Made by a program: the position numbers and the translations under genes. A DNA stretch of 64,000 nt, taken from assembly GCA_964469155.1 (NCBI GenBank), contig CAYXXU010000001.1, positions 110,138-174,137 of the forward strand, given 5' to 3'. Below, piece by piece: positions 50,408 through 59,451 of this stretch (the first letter of the stretch is position 1; every line of letters begins with the position of its first letter). The DNA comes from CAIWKO01 sp964469155 (GTDB lineage Bacteria > Bacteroidota > Bacteroidia > Bacteroidales > CAIWKO01). A model generated the notes under the pieces. It did not search any database. It saw nothing but the letters and a program-made list of their open reading frames with translations, and had not been told where the DNA came from.

Positions 50408-53400
50408 ATGACTACTCAAAACCAACTGATTCCTGACTATTTATTTGAAGTAAGCTGGGAAGTATGCAACAAAGTGGGAGGAATTTACACGGTTATTTCT
50501 ACTAAAGCCCCTTCGATACAAAAAAAATTAGAAGACAATTATATCCTCATTGGCCCTGATGTCTGGAAAGAGACACGCAACAATCCAGAATTCATTGAAG
50601 ATAAGTTCTTATACAGATCTTGGTGTGTAAAAGCCGAGAGCGAAGGATTGAAATTCAAAATTGGCCGTTGGAACATCAGCGGCAATCCTATTGTTATTCT
50701 TGTTGATTTCACCCCTTTCTTCATACAGAAAGACCTTGTTTTTTCGCGTTTATGGGAGAAATACCATTTAGACTCCATCAGCGGACAATGGGATTACATC
50801 GAACCGGCACTGTTCGGCATAGCAGCTGCTTATATCATTAAGAGCTTTTATGAATTTAACCTTTCAGCACACGACAAGATAGTAGCCCAGTTTCACGAAT
50901 GGATGACCGGTGCCGGAGTATTGTTCCTGAATGATAAAGCGCCACAGATCGGCACCACCCTCACCACTCATGCCACGGTGCTGGGCAGGTGCATTGCCGG
51001 AAATAATCTTCCTTTGTATGGTCACATGGCCGAATATGATGGAGAATCACTTGCCCGCAGTTTGGGAGTTGTTTCGAAATTCTCGCTGGAAAAAATTGCC
51101 GCACAGGTAAGCGATAGTTTTACCACCGTAAGTGAAATCACAGATGAAGAGTGCACACATTTCCTAAATAAAGCGGTCGACGTGATCACACCCAATGGTT
51201 TTGATGATGCATTTGTGCCGTCAGCAGAAAATTTTGAAGAATTCAGGAGACAATCCCGTAAAAAAATAAAACATGTGGCTGAATCGTTGCTCAACCAGCC
51301 GCTGGACAACAATACTGTTTACCTGTTAAACAGTGGCCGTTACGAATTCCACAACAAAGGCATCGATCTGTATATTGATGCCTTGGGACAACTGAACCAA
51401 AGCGAGCAGTTGAAGCATAATATCGTTGCCTATATAGCTGTTCCTGCCCATCATATTGCACCTTCTGCCGAATTGCTGCAACGTATGCAACAACAGAATT
51501 TCGACACCCCGGTCTCAAACGATTTCTGCACCCATTATCTTCACAACTACGATTCGGATGCCATGATCATGCGCATCAGGGCAAATAATCTTACCAACAG
51601 TGCTTCGGATAAAGTAAAGATAGTCATTGTGCCCACCTATCTGGATGGCGAAGACGGCATTTTCAATACACCGTATTACGACTTTCTGATAGGATTCGAT
51701 ATGACCATATTTCCATCTTATTACGAACCCTGGGGATATACCCCCCTCGAAAGCATTGCATTTCATATTCCCACTATTACCACTACACTGGCAGGATTTG
51801 GCGCCTGGGTTAAGAAAACCACCTCCGATCCCGATAATTTCGCTACCGTAATTACCCGTGATGATGAGAACAGCGAAGAAGTTACCCGTTTCATTTCCGA
51901 ACGGGTTCTTTCCTTTGTGAATTCATCGGACGAGAAAAAGAATATTTCGCGCGAGAAAGCTTATGAACTTTCGAAATCAGCCTTATGGGAAAATCTGGTT
52001 GGCAAATATTTCACAGCCTATGATATTGCCTTGCAGAAGGCTGCCTTGCGTTACGAACTTTATAAAACAAAAACCCACTCCCAGCTGCTTGATGTAAAAC
52101 CAATTGAACAGCTCAATCCGGTATGGAAGAAAGTGCTGGTGAAACCAAGTTATCCGGAAAAACTTGCCCCTCTTTATAAACTCACCCGAAATCTCTGGTG
52201 GACATGGAACTCTGATGCCGTCGATCTTTTCGAATCGATCAACCCGGCACTATGGGAAAGCTGTAAACAAAACCCCATTGCTTTGCTCGAGCACCTGACC
52301 TACGAAGATTTTAAAGTACTGGAAAAGAATGATGCCTTTTGCGATCGGATGCAAATGGTGCACACACAGTATATGAAATATCTGTGCAGCGGCCCTGAAA
52401 AGCCTAAGGAACTGGTGGCTTATTTCAGCATGGAATTTGGCTTGCATCATTCGCTGAAGATCTATTCAGGAGGACTGGGTATCCTGGCAGGCGACTATCT
52501 GAAGGAAGCCAGTGATTCGAATGCAAACATTATTGGTATCAGTTTATTGTACCGTTATGGGTATTTCGATCAGAATATTTCATTGCTGGGCGATCAGATA
52601 GCCAGCTATCCGCCACAGAAATATTCACATCTGCCACTGATTCCTGTGCGTAAAAAAGGCACTCCTGTAGACGACACCAACAACTGGGTAAAAGTACAAC
52701 TGGTTGCACCGGGCCGCACCATAACGGCTAAAGTATGGAGAGTGGATGTCGGAAGAACCTGCTTATACCTGCTTGATACCGATATTGACGAAAACTTGCC
52801 TGAAGACCGTATTATTACCAATAACCTTTATGGAACCGGTTCGGAATTGCGTTTCAAGCAGGAATTGCTTCTAGGTGTTGGCGGTATACGTTGCCTCGAA
52901 CAATTGGAAATTCAACCGGATATTTATCATTGCAACGAAGGGCATGCCGCTTTTATTGGCATAGAACGTTTACGCAAATATGTCCAGGAAGAAAACCTCA
53001 GTTTTAGTGAGGCGGTTGAGGTGGTAAAGGCTTCCTCTTTATTTACCACGCACACTCCTGTTCCTGCCGGTCACGATAAATTCAACGAGGCCATTCTCCG
53101 TACCTATATTCCTCATTATGCCGACAGGCTGCGCATCAGTTGGGAAACCTTTATGGGTCTGGGAAGGGTGAATGAAAATGATCCTAACGAAGAATTCAGC
53201 ATGAGCGTGCTGGCAGCTACTTTATCGGCAGAGATGAATGGAGTAAGCCGGATTCATGGCAACGTAACCCGTAAGATGTTCTCGAATTTATATCCCGGAT
53301 ATTTTCCCGAAGAATTAAGTATTGGCTATGTTACCAATGGAGTCCATTTCCCCAGTTGGGTTGCCAAGCGATGGAAAAAACTGTACGACGATATTTTCGA

Positions 53401-54670
53401 CCCTGCTTATATTGACAATCAGCCCAACAAAGATTACTGGAAGAAAATACTCGATGTTCCCGACGAAACCATTTGGGATATACGCCAGCAACAGCGTAAT
53501 GAGCTTATTGAATTTTTGCGTAAAAGGCTGATGAACGAAATGACCCTGCGCCAGGATAATCCTCAAAATATTTTCAATGTAGCGGAACGTCTGAACGACA
53601 AGGCCCTTACCATAGGTTTTGCCAGGCGGTTTGCTACCTATAAACGTGCCCATTTGTTATTTACAAACCTTGACAGGCTTTCGAAAATTGTCAACAATCC
53701 TAAATTCCCGGTCCAGTTTGTTTATGCAGGCAAAGCTCACCCCAACGACAAGGCGGGACAGGATGTGATCAAAAGGATCTATGAGATTTCAAATATGCCT
53801 GAATTTGTCGGCAAGATACTGATCGTTGAGAATTACGATATAGAGGTAGGAAAAAAGCTAACCCAGGGCGTTGATATATGGTTGAACACCCCTACCCGTC
53901 CGCAGGAAGCTTCGGGAACCAGTGGCGAAAAAGCAGTGATGAACGGTGTGATGAATTTTAGTGTGCTGGACGGATGGTGGGCAGAAGGTTACCGACCTGA
54001 TGCCGGATGGGCCCTGAAAGAAGAACGCACCTATCAGAATCAGAATGCACAGGATGCTTTGGATGCCATTACCATTTACAACATTCTCGAAAGCCAGATC
54101 ATTCCTATGTTCTATATCAGGAATCAGCAGGATATTCCTATAGATTGGGTAAAAAAGATCAAAAATACCATTGCGTATATTGCTCCTGAATTTACCATGA
54201 AAAGAATGCTGGAAGATTACCGCCGGAAATTCTATGACCCCATCTACAAACGTTCCATGGTTTTAAATGAAGATGGGTATCTGAAGGCACGCAAACTGGC
54301 TTCGTGGAAACAGAAAATGCTGCGCGGATGGGACAGTATTGAGGTTATTTCTATCAATACCACCAATTCGAACCAGAAAGCCCTTTCGCTGGGCGAAAAG
54401 TTTTTTGCCGAAGTGAAACTAAAGATCAACGAACTGAGCGAAAAAGACCTGGGGGTGGAAATATTGTTCGGCCAAAAAGTGAACGATGTGGTGGATACAA
54501 TTGCGGATCGATATGAAATGCAGATGACCGGTAACGAAAATGATATTGTTACCTTCTATTTCGAAAAACCTGTAGAAGTGGTGGGTGTGCACGACTTTGC
54601 TTTCAGGGTATATCCCCGTAACAGCTTACTGGCCCACCGTCAGGATTTCAGCCTGATGAAATGGTTGTAG
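50408..54670 (+). CDS. Glycogen synthase-alpha-glucan phosphorylase fusion protein
   Basis: The 1420-aa protein joins two enzymes of glycogen turnover. Residues about 10-560 are a GT3-like glycogen synthase (YLFEVSWEVCNKVGGIYTVIS, TTHATVLGRCIAGNN, IFPSYYEPWGYTPLES). Residues about 580-690 are the DUF3417-like lead (LYKLTRNLWWTWNSDAV) of Thermus-type phosphorylases. The rest is the GT35 phosphorylase, with CNEGHAAFIGIERL and the pyridoxal-phosphate lysine region EASGTSGEKAVMNGVMN. Fusions of this length are known in Bacteroidota. Cytoplasmic; apparently monocistronic. Confidence 0.93.
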   Translation: MTTQNQLIPDYLFEVSWEVCNKVGGIYTVISTKAPSIQKKLEDNYILIGPDVWKETRNNPEFIEDKFLYRSWCVKAESEGLKFKIGRWNISGNPIVILVDFTPFFIQKDLVFSRLWEKYHLDSISGQWDYIEPALFGIAAAYIIKSFYEFNLSAHDKIVAQFHEWMTGAGVLFLNDKAPQIGTTLTTHATVLGRCIAGNNLPLYGHMAEYDGESLARSLGVVSKFSLEKIAAQVSDSFTTVSEITDEECTHFLNKAVDVITPNGFDDAFVPSAENFEEFRRQSRKKIKHVAESLLNQPLDNNTVYLLNSGRYEFHNKGIDLYIDALGQLNQSEQLKHNIVAYIAVPAHHIAPSAELLQRMQQQNFDTPVSNDFCTHYLHNYDSDAMIMRIRANNLTNSASDKVKIVIVPTYLDGEDGIFNTPYYDFLIGFDMTIFPSYYEPWGYTPLESIAFHIPTITTTLAGFGAWVKKTTSDPDNFATVITRDDENSEEVTRFISERVLSFVNSSDEKKNISREKAYELSKSALWENLVGKYFTAYDIALQKAALRYELYKTKTHSQLLDVKPIEQLNPVWKKVLVKPSYPEKLAPLYKLTRNLWWTWNSDAVDLFESINPALWESCKQNPIALLEHLTYEDFKVLEKNDAFCDRMQMVHTQYMKYLCSGPEKPKELVAYFSMEFGLHHSLKIYSGGLGILAGDYLKEASDSNANIIGISLLYRYGYFDQNISLLGDQIASYPPQKYSHLPLIPVRKKGTPVDDTNNWVKVQLVAPGRTITAKVWRVDVGRTCLYLLDTDIDENLPEDRIITNNLYGTGSELRFKQELLLGVGGIRCLEQLEIQPDIYHCNEGHAAFIGIERLRKYVQEENLSFSEAVEVVKASSLFTTHTPVPAGHDKFNEAILRTYIPHYADRLRISWETFMGLGRVNENDPNEEFSMSVLAATLSAEMNGVSRIHGNVTRKMFSNLYPGYFPEELSIGYVTNGVHFPSWVAKRWKKLYDDIFDPAYIDNQPNKDYWKKILDVPDETIWDIRQQQRNELIEFLRKRLMNEMTLRQDNPQNIFNVAERLNDKALTIGFARRFATYKRAHLLFTNLDRLSKIVNNPKFPVQFVYAGKAHPNDKAGQDVIKRIYEISNMPEFVGKILIVENYDIEVGKKLTQGVDIWLNTPTRPQEASGTSGEKAVMNGVMNFSVLDGWWAEGYRPDAGWALKEERTYQNQNAQDALDAITIYNILESQIIPMFYIRNQQDIPIDWVKKIKNTIAYIAPEFTMKRMLEDYRRKFYDPIYKRSMVLNEDGYLKARKLASWKQKMLRGWDSIEVISINTTNSNQKALSLGEKFFAEVKLKINELSEKDLGVEILFGQKVNDVVDTIADRYEMQMTGNENDIVTFYFEKPVEVVGVHDFAFRVYPRNSLLAHRQDFSLMKWL

Positions 54671-54960
54671 GAAGTTTGGAGTTTTGAGTTTGGAGTTCGG
54701 TGTTAGGAGTTAAAAATACCATTCGTATCTAATTGATAATATTCGTGTTATTTTTGGCAAAATATTTTAAATAACAATGCTCAAACATCAAATAACAAAT
54801 AAATTACAATGTCCCAATTTTTAAAATTTCAAACTGTTTGGAGAATTCGTTTTCATTGTTTTTTTGAGATTTAACATGCCTGCCGGCAGTCAGGTTTGAT
54901 TTTTGTTTTTTGTTTTTTGAGATTTTTCCCGTTTGGTTCTGGCTTGTCCAGTTTAGGGTA
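54671..54960. other. Intergenic repeats (GGAGTT words, AT-rich imperfect hairpin)
   Basis: TTTGGAGTTTTGAGTTTGGA-type wording at 54,675-54,711 matches the tail of the proline dehydrogenase gene. AT-rich text with CAAATAACAAATAAATTAC resembles the hairpin at 265-412. CTGCCGGCAG (about 54,880) is a short perfect palindrome. No gene seen. Confidence 0.55.
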
Positions 54961-55581
54961 TCAGTGCTTTGCAGGTATATGGTCTGACGATCGCATCAAT
55001 ATTTTTAGATCGGTTTTTCGAAAAGTAACCAGTAGCCATATCAATACAACCAAAAACCTGGAGATTCCCTGTATTTGCACAAGGTAGTTGTAAGCAAGAT
55101 TGATCGTATTTTTTTTCGATTCACTAAAATCAACCAGGTTGAGCCAGGTGGCACGAATACTTAAAAACATTAAATGCAACCACTGTTCCAGTATGATAAT
55201 AGCATTTAATAATACTAAACCCAATATCAGCGCCATTGCTTTTCGCTTCCAGGTAACGGGCGACGCCAATATAAGAGTTATCAGGAGAATGGTGGGAAGA
55301 TATCCCAAATAACGAATATTCAGATAGCCGAATGTGGTAGGCGCCGTATTATTTTTTCTGATCTGATTCAAATTGCCTACATTGACCCGGATAATAGCTT
55401 TATCTTCTCCCTCAGTAAATTGGGCAAATCCTTTTCCGTGAAACCTGTGAAACAAAGTAGAGGCACACTTCCTGTAAATCTTACCATACACACCATCAAA
55501 AAAAGAAACCGGAGCAGCCAGTAAAATATAAATAACGGCAGCCTTGATAATAAAAAACAACAGAGGTTTAGTCCGAAACAT
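54961..55581 (-). CDS. Exosortase H-associated membrane protein
   Basis: From the ATG at 55581 (MFRTKPLLFFIIKAAVIYI) the product is 206 aa. It has an N-terminal helix, an extracytoplasmic segment of about 80 residues and three to four C-terminal helices (YLPTILLITLILASPVTW, MALILGLVLLNAIIIL, FLVVLIWLLVTF). It overlaps the exosortase gene by 14 bp on the same strand. Proteins of this size and layout accompany exosortase H genes. I assign the role mainly from that linkage. A longer in-frame start lying within the exosortase gene was rejected. Confidence 0.65.
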   Translation of the reverse strand: MFRTKPLLFFIIKAAVIYILLAAPVSFFDGVYGKIYRKCASTLFHRFHGKGFAQFTEGEDKAIIRVNVGNLNQIRKNNTAPTTFGYLNIRYLGYLPTILLITLILASPVTWKRKAMALILGLVLLNAIIILEQWLHLMFLSIRATWLNLVDFSESKKNTINLAYNYLVQIQGISRFLVVLIWLLVTFRKTDLKILMRSSDHIPAKH

Positions 55582-56155
55582 GAACTTTTGTTTTCGATGA
55601 TTTTTGTATCCACAATAACCACAATCCAATGGCAACAAATATAAACACCACCTGCCATATCTCCACATGCATTAATTCGAAGGCTTTGGGGTAGTATATG
55701 CCGGTAAGAAACAAACTCACGATCCTGATAATATTCAGCAGAAACATTACCGATAAACCGGCAAAAAATCCAATGAGTTTGTGTTTCCATCGGGCAGGAA
55801 AAGCAAGCAGGGCCGCAGCAAACAAAGCCATGGCCTCAATAGCATCACATCCACGTTCGACACTTATTGAAAAAACTGAAGAGGAAATTACACTTCCGGA
55901 TGTATGCGTACCCTGGCCCAGAATATTCAGTATGAAACTTGAGATCACAGCATTTACAGCCACAATGCGCATCTGAATATGCTTATCAAAGAACGTCGAT
56001 AACCACACTACATAAAACAAGCACATCAGCACAGCAAATATCAGTAAGAAAAACAATACGGGACGCTTTTGCAACCAGCCCGTCCTGAGTTTCGAAAGGA
56101 AAAGGTCCGGACGTTTTTTTTGGTACTTACGTTTTTTTTCTTTCGAATATCCCAT
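55568..56155 (-). CDS. xrtH: Exosortase H (XrtH, IPTL-CTERM type transpeptidase/protease)
   Basis: Exosortases are multi-spanning inner-membrane cysteine proteases that cut CTERM-tailed proteins. The 195-aa protein has about six hydrophobic segments and the catalytic residues in order: Cys103 in SVERGCDAIEAM, Arg144 in LLNIIRIVSL and His163 in LMHVEIWQ. These are the three invariant exosortase/archaeosortase residues. The short length and the adjacent gene encoding an IPTLSQWG tail identify the H subtype. The substrate gene ends 133 bp upstream on the same strand. Confidence 0.9.
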   Translation of the reverse strand: MGYSKEKKRKYQKKRPDLFLSKLRTGWLQKRPVLFFLLIFAVLMCLFYVVWLSTFFDKHIQMRIVAVNAVISSFILNILGQGTHTSGSVISSSVFSISVERGCDAIEAMALFAAALLAFPARWKHKLIGFFAGLSVMFLLNIIRIVSLFLTGIYYPKAFELMHVEIWQVVFIFVAIGLWLLWIQKSSKTKVHVSD

Positions 56156-56288
56156 GCTGTTTTATTTTTTATAATGAAGGTACGTAAGATTGGCTATGCT
56201 GCACCCTATCACGTATAACAAGCTATCCATTCCGGAATTCAAGTCCGGTGGATTATGGGTTCATAAAAACAATATAGACCTTGAGGGC

Positions 56289-57137
56289 CTATACATTCAT
56301 CATCCTTCTTCTCCGCACAATAAAAATTACACCCACTATCATCAGTATCGACCCAAATATAATCAAACCCCATTGTGATAATGTGGGAATTTCATGTACT
56401 TCTTCATCACAATTAAGCAGGGTTATGTTTTGGGTTGCATCATTTGAAATTATGGAAGCTGAAAATTCGCCGGGAGAGCCATCACCATATGCATTGGTGG
56501 TCACACTTACATTGTTATTGTCTCTGACAGCCACAGCAAAAGGAATTGCATTTACAAAACCTTCAAATGCTGTTGCAGTGAGGTCGCCTGTTAGACCCGG
56601 AGGCACATTGAATGTATGAGGTGTATTATCAACAATAAGTTCAATGGCTCCATTACCCGTTGAAGGATTTGTGCCAAAACTAAAACAATTCTTTTTTCCT
56701 TTTTTCTCTACACCTAACTGACCTGTACTACCATCAACATCTCCATCCGATGTCCACCACCATTTTACGATAGTGGGCACCTGATTACCCGAATAATTAA
56801 AAGTTAAGGTAATACTCCCGTTCGGTGGGACACCTGCTCCTGCACCTGCCCCCATATCAATGGTACTTGTACCGGGTGCAGTCCCTCCTGCACACAAGGG
56901 AAAAGTTCCGGAAGGACTTTGGGTGGTAGGGTCATTATTTGGATTAGGGTTGGGTGGATATTTAATAACCGGACGATTAAATTTTATATGGATATCCTTT
57001 GCATTGACCCCTTCCTTATTAGTGAATTTATATTGTGCCTGAGCAATGGCGTCAATTGACAAGGAACAATATAATAACATCATAAGAATTGTTAACACTT
57101 TATGAAGGTTTGATCTTTGGTTTTTTAAATTTTTCAT
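56289..57137 (-). CDS. IPTL-CTERM sorting-domain protein (probable exosortase H substrate)
   Basis: The 282-aa protein has a signal peptide (about 1-33, ending AIAQ), a proline/asparagine-rich stretch (KYPPNPNPNNDPTTQ) and a predicted beta-rich extracytoplasmic region without recognised enzyme motifs. It ends with the tripartite CTERM: IPTLSQWG at 250-257, a hydrophobic helix (LIIFGSILMIVGVIFIV) and a basic RRRR tail. This tail is the recognition signal of exosortase H, encoded by the next gene. It is probably exported, cleaved after the motif, and attached to or released from the envelope. Confidence 0.9.
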   Translation of the reverse strand: MKNLKNQRSNLHKVLTILMMLLYCSLSIDAIAQAQYKFTNKEGVNAKDIHIKFNRPVIKYPPNPNPNNDPTTQSPSGTFPLCAGGTAPGTSTIDMGAGAGAGVPPNGSITLTFNYSGNQVPTIVKWWWTSDGDVDGSTGQLGVEKKGKKNCFSFGTNPSTGNGAIELIVDNTPHTFNVPPGLTGDLTATAFEGFVNAIPFAVAVRDNNNVSVTTNAYGDGSPGEFSASIISNDATQNITLLNCDEEVHEIPTLSQWGLIIFGSILMIVGVIFIVRRRRMMNV

Positions 57138-57608
57138 TTTATTTCTTTTTAAATTTAAATTACTGTTATTACATTAACCTGCACTAAAATTAATGCCCTC
57201 CGCTCGTTCTTTTAAGGGAAACATATTGCTGAGCATTTGACCATTTTTCTTTTGTTTCATTGAACCTCCTTTCCTGTATATTAGAATTGATTTCCACCTA
57301 AACGGAAACTGCTAAATGTATAATAAAATTTAACCGAAAAAATGCCATCCACAAAATATAACCATTGTTTTTCATTTGGTTGTTTTTTTGATAAATATCC
57401 GTGGCCAGATTAGAGCCCCGAAATATAATAATAAAATTATGGTTTTGGTGTTAATGATAAGTTAATGTTTTATCACTACAATAAAAAGTTTGTTAATTTT
57501 CTTGATAATGTTTTCAGGCCACATTGGCAGTCTTCAATATTCAGTCTGTAAAAAAGAGAACCACTAAGTGCACAAAGATGTACGGAGAAGAAATAAGGAA
57601 TAGTAATA
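57138..57608. other. AT-rich intergenic region upstream of the IPTL-CTERM gene
   Basis: No gene seen. It holds a near -7 box (TAATTTTA on the minus strand, 57184-57191, last base off consensus) 46 bp before the IPTL-CTERM ATG, and a cacaaag repeat word near 57,573. Confidence 0.4.
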
Positions 57609-57856
57609 AACCTGAGTTCGGGTTAACAAGATTCGTAATCGATTGAATTATTAATAATTATTTTTGCCGTAGGCAATAAATGACAATAAATGGGACAGAA
57701 ACAATGAAATTATTGTCCGTAGGACATTCACAACGCATAAACGATATATCTCCTAACGGAGAAAAAAATCATTAAATCTGCATAACCATTGACATTTAAC
57801 TCCTGACGGAGTAAAGGAAAATAAATATCACTTTTCTCATATCCCGAACTCAGGTT
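57609..57856. mobile_element. MITE-like element with 14-bp terminal inverted repeats
   Basis: AACCTGAGTTCGGG (57609-57622) and CCCGAACTCAGGTT (57843-57856) are perfect inverted copies 248 bp apart end to end. Inside are four short palindromic modules: TGCCGTAGGCA, GTCCGTAGGAC, CTCCTAACGGAG and CTCCTGACGGAG. No open frame of useful length is present, so a transposase would have to act in trans. Target-site duplication is not obvious. A structured repeat of REP type is the alternative. Confidence 0.55.
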
Positions 57857-57927
57857 AATAAGGGTTTCCTAAATCTGCGAATTGCCGTCAGTCATTTGCC
57901 GGTTGCCGATTCAGATATTACAATATC

Positions 57928-58818
57928 CTATTGAATCACTATTTTTTTTGCCCTCTTCTCATTACCGATCACAATATTCAACAGGTAGGAACCTTTGGCA
58001 AGACCCGACACATCAAGCTGGTGTTGGGTGGCTCCCTGCAATATGCCAATACTGGAAGAAAGCACCACTTGGCCGTTCATATCCCACAACTCGATGAGAG
58101 CAGGTTGCTGACTGATCTCATTCACCTCTACTATTACTATGTCTTCTGCAGGATTGGGAAATACCGAAAATTCATTATGTGATGCATCCGTATTCTCTGC
58201 TACTCCAACCCAACCTGTAAAAGCCAGATCATCGACCCAGAGGTAGTCCTGATTAGATGGATTGGAACCACTGGCTCTCAGGAAAATAATACAACTGTCA
58301 GGAAATTCGTTGCTGTTATATACAAAAGGAATGGTAAAGGTACCCCAACTCATTACCATACCCGTCATAACATGGTTCGCAATGGCCACGGTATCTCTCG
58401 ACAAGGTTCCCGTGTTCCATTTGGTAAGAGTGGCTGTTAAAGCTCCCTGGCTGGTGCCGTAGATCATGTGCTGCCATTTTCCGGTAAAGTTCTGCGGACG
58501 CTGATTATAAGCAAAACCTGATTTTGGTTTCATGGTCAGCGAATCTATTTTTCCGCAAACCGCCACACCATTCAATACACCGGCAAGGGTGGTTTTGGAA
58601 GTGAGTTTCAGATAGTAATTTCCGGGATTACCGGGAGCGCCTTTTTCAGCCGTATATACACTTACCAGGGTGCTGAGATTATTCATGGTGCCCCATTGAT
58701 CAGGGTTTTCGTACGATCCCATACTGGACCAGTTCTCGAAACTGAAGTTGGGCAGCTGGGCCATAGATAAATTGGCAATCAGCAAGGCTGACAGAACAAC
58801 AAGGGTAAGTTTTTTCAT
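57928..58818 (-). CDS. T9SS-secreted protein with carbohydrate-binding-like domain
   Basis: From the ATG at 58818 (MKKLTLVVLSALLIANLSMA) the product is 296 aa: signal peptide, a beta-sandwich region with FSFENWSSMGSYENPDQW near its N-terminus (the 'NgdFE.W' opening of PCMD/CBM-like modules) and WVDDLAFTGW at its end. A T9SS type A sorting domain follows (VFPNPAEDIVIVEV ... GSYLLNIVIGNEKRAKKIVIQ). It is exported across the outer membrane by T9SS. A 54-codon upstream extension was rejected because a -7 box lies inside it. Confidence 0.78.
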   Translation of the reverse strand: MKKLTLVVLSALLIANLSMAQLPNFSFENWSSMGSYENPDQWGTMNNLSTLVSVYTAEKGAPGNPGNYYLKLTSKTTLAGVLNGVAVCGKIDSLTMKPKSGFAYNQRPQNFTGKWQHMIYGTSQGALTATLTKWNTGTLSRDTVAIANHVMTGMVMSWGTFTIPFVYNSNEFPDSCIIFLRASGSNPSNQDYLWVDDLAFTGWVGVAENTDASHNEFSVFPNPAEDIVIVEVNEISQQPALIELWDMNGQVVLSSSIGILQGATQHQLDVSGLAKGSYLLNIVIGNEKRAKKIVIQ

Positions 58819-58847
58819 GATACAGGGTTTAATGTTAATATGCATTG

Positions 58848-58855
58848 CAAATATA
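58848..58855 (-). promoter_or_regulatory. -7 box (TATATTTG) of the T9SS gene
   Basis: TATATTTG on the minus strand, 29 bp before the ATG at 58818. Confidence 0.45.
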
Positions 58856-58916
58856 GTAAATTTTCTAACTGAAAGTATGGCGGGCAGTAATTGTATCATT
58901 CCGTTCTTCTTTTTTA

Positions 58917-59000
58917 AACCGCAAAGTGGCGCAAAGGTTTTTGCAAAGTGTGCAAAGTAGACTTTGCGTTCTTCATGCATCTTTTTCTTTGCGTTCTACT
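58917..59000. repeat. Dispersed AACCGCAAAG...CTTTGCG element (copy 1, partial)
   Basis: AACCGCAAAGTGGCGCAAAGG runs into GCAAAGTGTGCAAAG and ends CTTTTTCTTTGCGTTCTA. It matches the two fuller copies at 61729 and 63878, but its right end lacks the CGCGGTT terminus. Confidence 0.6.
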
Positions 59001-59451
59001 ATATAACAAACTGCAAGTTACTATAATTCAGGTGTGTTTTTTAGGAGTTCACGCAGATTCTCCAGATAATCGCGGATGAAAAAATGCACGGAAAATATCT
59101 GCGTAAATCAGCAGGAAACAAAATAAGGAAACCACAATGCTCACAAGGAAAAGAACACAATGTTCACAAAGAAATCATAGTGCCCTTTGTGAAAAACCTT
59201 TGTGCGCTTTGTGGTTAATTTTATCTGCGTAAATCAGCGAGATCAGCGGGAAAACAGGGCTGTCAGTCCTGGTTATCTGTTTTGAGGATCGGTTCTTAAA
59301 CTGCGAGGACTTGGCGGATAATTGATGTTTTATTAACCTCAAAGAGGCAAAATCCGCCAACCGGCAGATGCAAAAGTCACATTATCCTCCGGCATTAACC
59401 TTACTTCATTTTAAATTAGTTTAAGGACTAATCTAAAATAAGAATTTGGTG
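59001..59451. other. Intergenic repeats and small hairpin downstream of nrfA
   Basis: ATCTGCGTAAATCAGC occurs twice (about 59,097 and 59,222) together with cacaaag/ctttgtg words (59,150-59,217). ATTAGT-ttaagg-ACTAAT (59415-59432) is a weak hairpin 20 bp past the nrfA stop and could end the nrfHA transcript. No gene seen. Confidence 0.5.
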
